A stretch of 25,987 nucleotides of DNA from Gammaproteobacteria bacterium UBA2810 (lineage in GTDB: Bacteria > Pseudomonadota > Gammaproteobacteria > Enterobacterales > Succinivibrionaceae): contig DEHC01000081.1 of the NCBI GenBank assembly GCA_002351705.1, positions 1-25,987 of the forward strand, read 5' to 3'. Below are positions 24,230-25,987 of this stretch, one piece after another (within the stretch, counting starts at the first letter, position 1; every line of letters begins with the position of its first letter). Made by a program: the position numbers and the translations under genes. Under the pieces are notes generated by a model that made no database searches, had not been told where the DNA came from, and saw nothing but the letters and a program-made list of their open reading frames with translations.

Positions 24230-25579
24230 TCAGAGCAGCTGCGCCATGTAGAGCGGCAGGTACAGGATGCCGTCCTCATATTTCACGTCCCCAGTATGAA
24301 GGACAACCTCCCCTGAGAGCATACTGCCGTATTTTTCTTTAAATTTATTCAGCGATGTGAATGTATAGTTTTTCCCAGACTTCACTTCTATCGCTGTGAC
24401 ATTATGCCGGCTGGTAGGCATTATTTTTGAAATAAGGAAGTCTATCTCCATCCTGTCAGCAGATTTTTTTGAATATGAAGAGAAAAAATACAATTTGTGT
24501 CCTGCGGCCAACAACATCTGAGCAACAATATTCTCCATCAGCATACCTTCATTGAATTCCAGTCTGTCAAGCATCAGCTTTCGGTAAAGCTGGGAACTGA
24601 CAATTCCATTTTCATCGAAGGAATGACTTATGAGAAGCCCTGTGTCTGCCATGTAGCACTTCAGTGTATTGCCATCCTGTGTCAGCCTGAAACCTATATT
24701 AGGCTCAGTGCTGCTGTGGCAGATATTGATAACTCTGGCATCTGCAAGCCAAAGGAAAGCTGAATCATAATCACGGTAGCGGGCATCCTTTTTCAGATCG
24801 CTGAGGCGAAATTTTTTCTCGTGCCGCTGCAACTGTGCCGGAATCTCATCGAAGATTTGCGTGACCCTATTTTCAAGATTGTCAGCGTATTGCCGTATAT
24901 CATTGCGGTAGAGGTTGAGAATAAGGCGTTTCTGAGCATCCACTTTGTCAAAGTCTTTTGTCTCTGCGTATTGCATCACAACCTGTGGCATTCCACCGAC
25001 AATCAGATACTGACGAAACCATGTCATGGCTTTCCTGTGCATGTCCGGGCCCATCGGCTCTCTTTTTCCGAACTGCAGCCGGATAAGATCCATCAACATG
25101 TTCTGCCCCATAGCCCAGAGGAACTCTTCAAAATCCATCGGAACCAACTCGATCGGCTCTTCCTCAGATGGAATTGTGATCCCCTTGACATTCTTTCTGA
25201 TGCTAACGAGCGAACCTGTCTCGATATAGTCATAGCGGCCGTCATTGACAAGGTATTTTAGTGCAGCCCTTGCCTCAGGAAATCTCTGCACTTCATCAAA
25301 AATAATTAGACTTTTGCGTTCATGAAGTGTGACATCTGCAGACAGGCTTAGATACATGAAAAAAGAGTCCAGGTCGTTCAGGTAGTTCTGAAACAAACCA
25401 CGAACCTGCTCAGTAGTGTTGTTAAAATCTATAAGGATATAGCTCTCATATTCCCTGCTGGCAAATTCGCGAACTATAAAGCTTTTTCCTACACGGCGAG
25501 CCCCTTCAATCATCAGGACGCTTCTGCCCTGTGACTCACGTTTCCATTTGAGCATCCTATCGTATATTTTTCTTTTCAT
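24230..25579 (-). CDS. AAA_14/DUF4143-family ATP-binding protein
   Basis: This 449-aa protein has Walker A GARRVGKS (residues 26-33), Walker B LIIFDEVQRFP (92-98 core), and the sensor-like YIETGSLVSI. The C-terminal DUF4143 part ends in a PD-(D/E)XK-like strand pair: MEIDFLIS, then AIEVKSGKNY (Glu398, Lys400). Such ATPases are common in gut anaerobes and archaea, with unclear roles in mobile-element biology or defence. The ATG at 25579 is chosen; a TTG at 25591 extends the frame by four residues. There is no clear Shine-Dalgarno sequence. It is AT-rich, and directly upstream lies an array of 20-bp repeats at a 34-bp period. Confidence 0.88.
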   Translation of the reverse strand: MKRKIYDRMLKWKRESQGRSVLMIEGARRVGKSFIVREFASREYESYILIDFNNTTEQVRGLFQNYLNDLDSFFMYLSLSADVTLHERKSLIIFDEVQRFPEARAALKYLVNDGRYDYIETGSLVSIRKNVKGITIPSEEEPIELVPMDFEEFLWAMGQNMLMDLIRLQFGKREPMGPDMHRKAMTWFRQYLIVGGMPQVVMQYAETKDFDKVDAQKRLILNLYRNDIRQYADNLENRVTQIFDEIPAQLQRHEKKFRLSDLKKDARYRDYDSAFLWLADARVINICHSSTEPNIGFRLTQDGNTLKCYMADTGLLISHSFDENGIVSSQLYRKLMLDRLEFNEGMLMENIVAQMLLAAGHKLYFFSSYSKKSADRMEIDFLISKIMPTSRHNVTAIEVKSGKNYTFTSLNKFKEKYGSMLSGEVVLHTGDVKYEDGILYLPLYMAQLL

Positions 25580-25608
25580 GAGCAATATCAATGAATTATT
25601 TTGATAAT

Positions 25609-25795
25609 TTCACGTTTCCTAATTTTTTCTAGCAACATTTTACACATTTCCTAGATTTTTACCTATCGATACTTAACACATTTCCTAGAATTTTCAAGAT
25701 TAGTATACTACACATTTCCTAGATTTTTAATAGCGGCAATCTTACACGTTTCCTAGATTTTTAGAAGCAGCTATCCTACACATTTCCTAGATTTT
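25609..25795. repeat. Six 20-bp direct repeats at a 34-bp period upstream of the AAA_14/DUF4143 gene
   Basis: Units begin at 25609 (degenerate), 25641, 25675, 25709, 25743 and 25777, with start-to-start distances 32, 34, 34, 34 and 34 bp. The consensus is TACACATTTCCTAGATTTTT; the 25675 unit has AACACATTTCCTAGAATTTT, the 25743 unit has G for A in CACATTT, and the 25609 unit reads CACGTTTCCTAATTTTT. Spacers are 14 bp and differ from one another. The first unit begins 30 bp upstream of the ATG at 25579. The array does not continue beyond 25795. Confidence 0.9.
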
Positions 25796-25987
25796 CTATT
25801 TTTCCAACATAACCAAGAAAAAATCTATATCAAATTGAGTTCTACGGTCCGTGCGGCGCATCGTCTTGCACAGATGACGACGATAAATTGGGAAGGAAGC
25901 TTTACTATCCGGCAGAAATTACTGGTGAGCAAAATTGAAAATTTGTTACCAAAGATGACAGGATCACACACGAGGCGGTAGCATTCC
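25796..25987. other. Right end of the window, no confident gene
   Basis: One frame on the - strand is open from the window edge to about 25797 (some 60 codons), and + strand frames of 35-47 codons also exist. None has a recognisable motif or a good start. A gene running in from beyond the window is possible. Confidence 0.3.

Noticed and set aside
25609..25795. CRISPR array
   Set aside because: The repeat is 20 bp, the spacers only 14 bp, and no cas genes are present. The geometry does not fit any CRISPR type.
25870..25887. Codons reading Asp-Asp-Asp-Asp-Lys, as in an enterokinase or FLAG tag
   Set aside because: The surrounding sequence is not recognisable as vector and the frame has no start. 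It is most likely a coincidence in AT-rich DNA.

Overview
The window is about 26 kb of mostly GC-rich bacterial chromosome. It has Gram-negative gammaproteobacterial character: an E. coli-like Pgi, an exported DUF4124 protein, and Shine-Dalgarno-led genes on both strands. Rpn/YhgA-type nuclease remnants and AAA-ATPase/nuclease fusion genes suggest an anaerobic gut gammaproteobacterium such as the Succinivibrionaceae. That placement is an inference from gene content; no rRNA gene or other decisive marker is present.

Layout. 1-680: an AT-rich left end with two small genes of unknown function, a strong terminator and a perfect inverted repeat. The second small gene runs out of frame into a MarR-GNAT fusion gene (680-1639). 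1.8-7.4 kb: an Rpn nuclease remnant, an uncharacterised 299-aa protein and a 1290-aa SWIM-SNF2 ATPase. 7.5-13.4 kb: an unknown acidic protein, a RibD-C reductase, a NorM-like MATE pump, a DUF4124/UPF0145 pair, and an overlapping MmcQ/EVE-like plus three-Cys (Gp37/Gp68, DUF5131) gene pair. 13.4-15.1 kb: pgi. 15.4-18.6 kb: two more AT-rich ATPase genes, one an AAA-ATPase/PD-(D/E)XK nuclease and one a COG1106-like SMC/ABC-type ATPase with repeats upstream. 18.6-20.1 kb: a tandem family of one decayed and two intact paralogues of unknown function, with one isolated sequence resembling a type I-C CRISPR repeat. 20.7-22.0 kb: a second MATE pump. 22.1-24.2 kb: an alkylation-repair locus, with an Ada zinc domain fused to a Tag glycosylase, divergent from an ogt-alkA pair. 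24.2-25.8 kb: an AAA_14/DUF4143 ATPase preceded by six 20-bp repeats at a nearly constant 34-bp period.

How the genes relate. The clearest functional unit is the alkylation-repair locus. It covers methylphosphotriesters (Ada-N), 3-methyladenine (Tag and an AlkA-like glycosylase) and O6-alkylguanine (Ogt). The MmcQ/EVE and three-Cys genes overlap and are probably translationally coupled. The rest is a mix of housekeeping (pgi), efflux and accessory genes. The accessory ATPases are visibly more AT-rich than their surroundings.

The best candidates for something undescribed are the 34-bp periodic array upstream of the DUF4143 ATPase, the Ada-N/Tag fusion, and the tandem paralogue family with its adjacent CRISPR-repeat-like relic.
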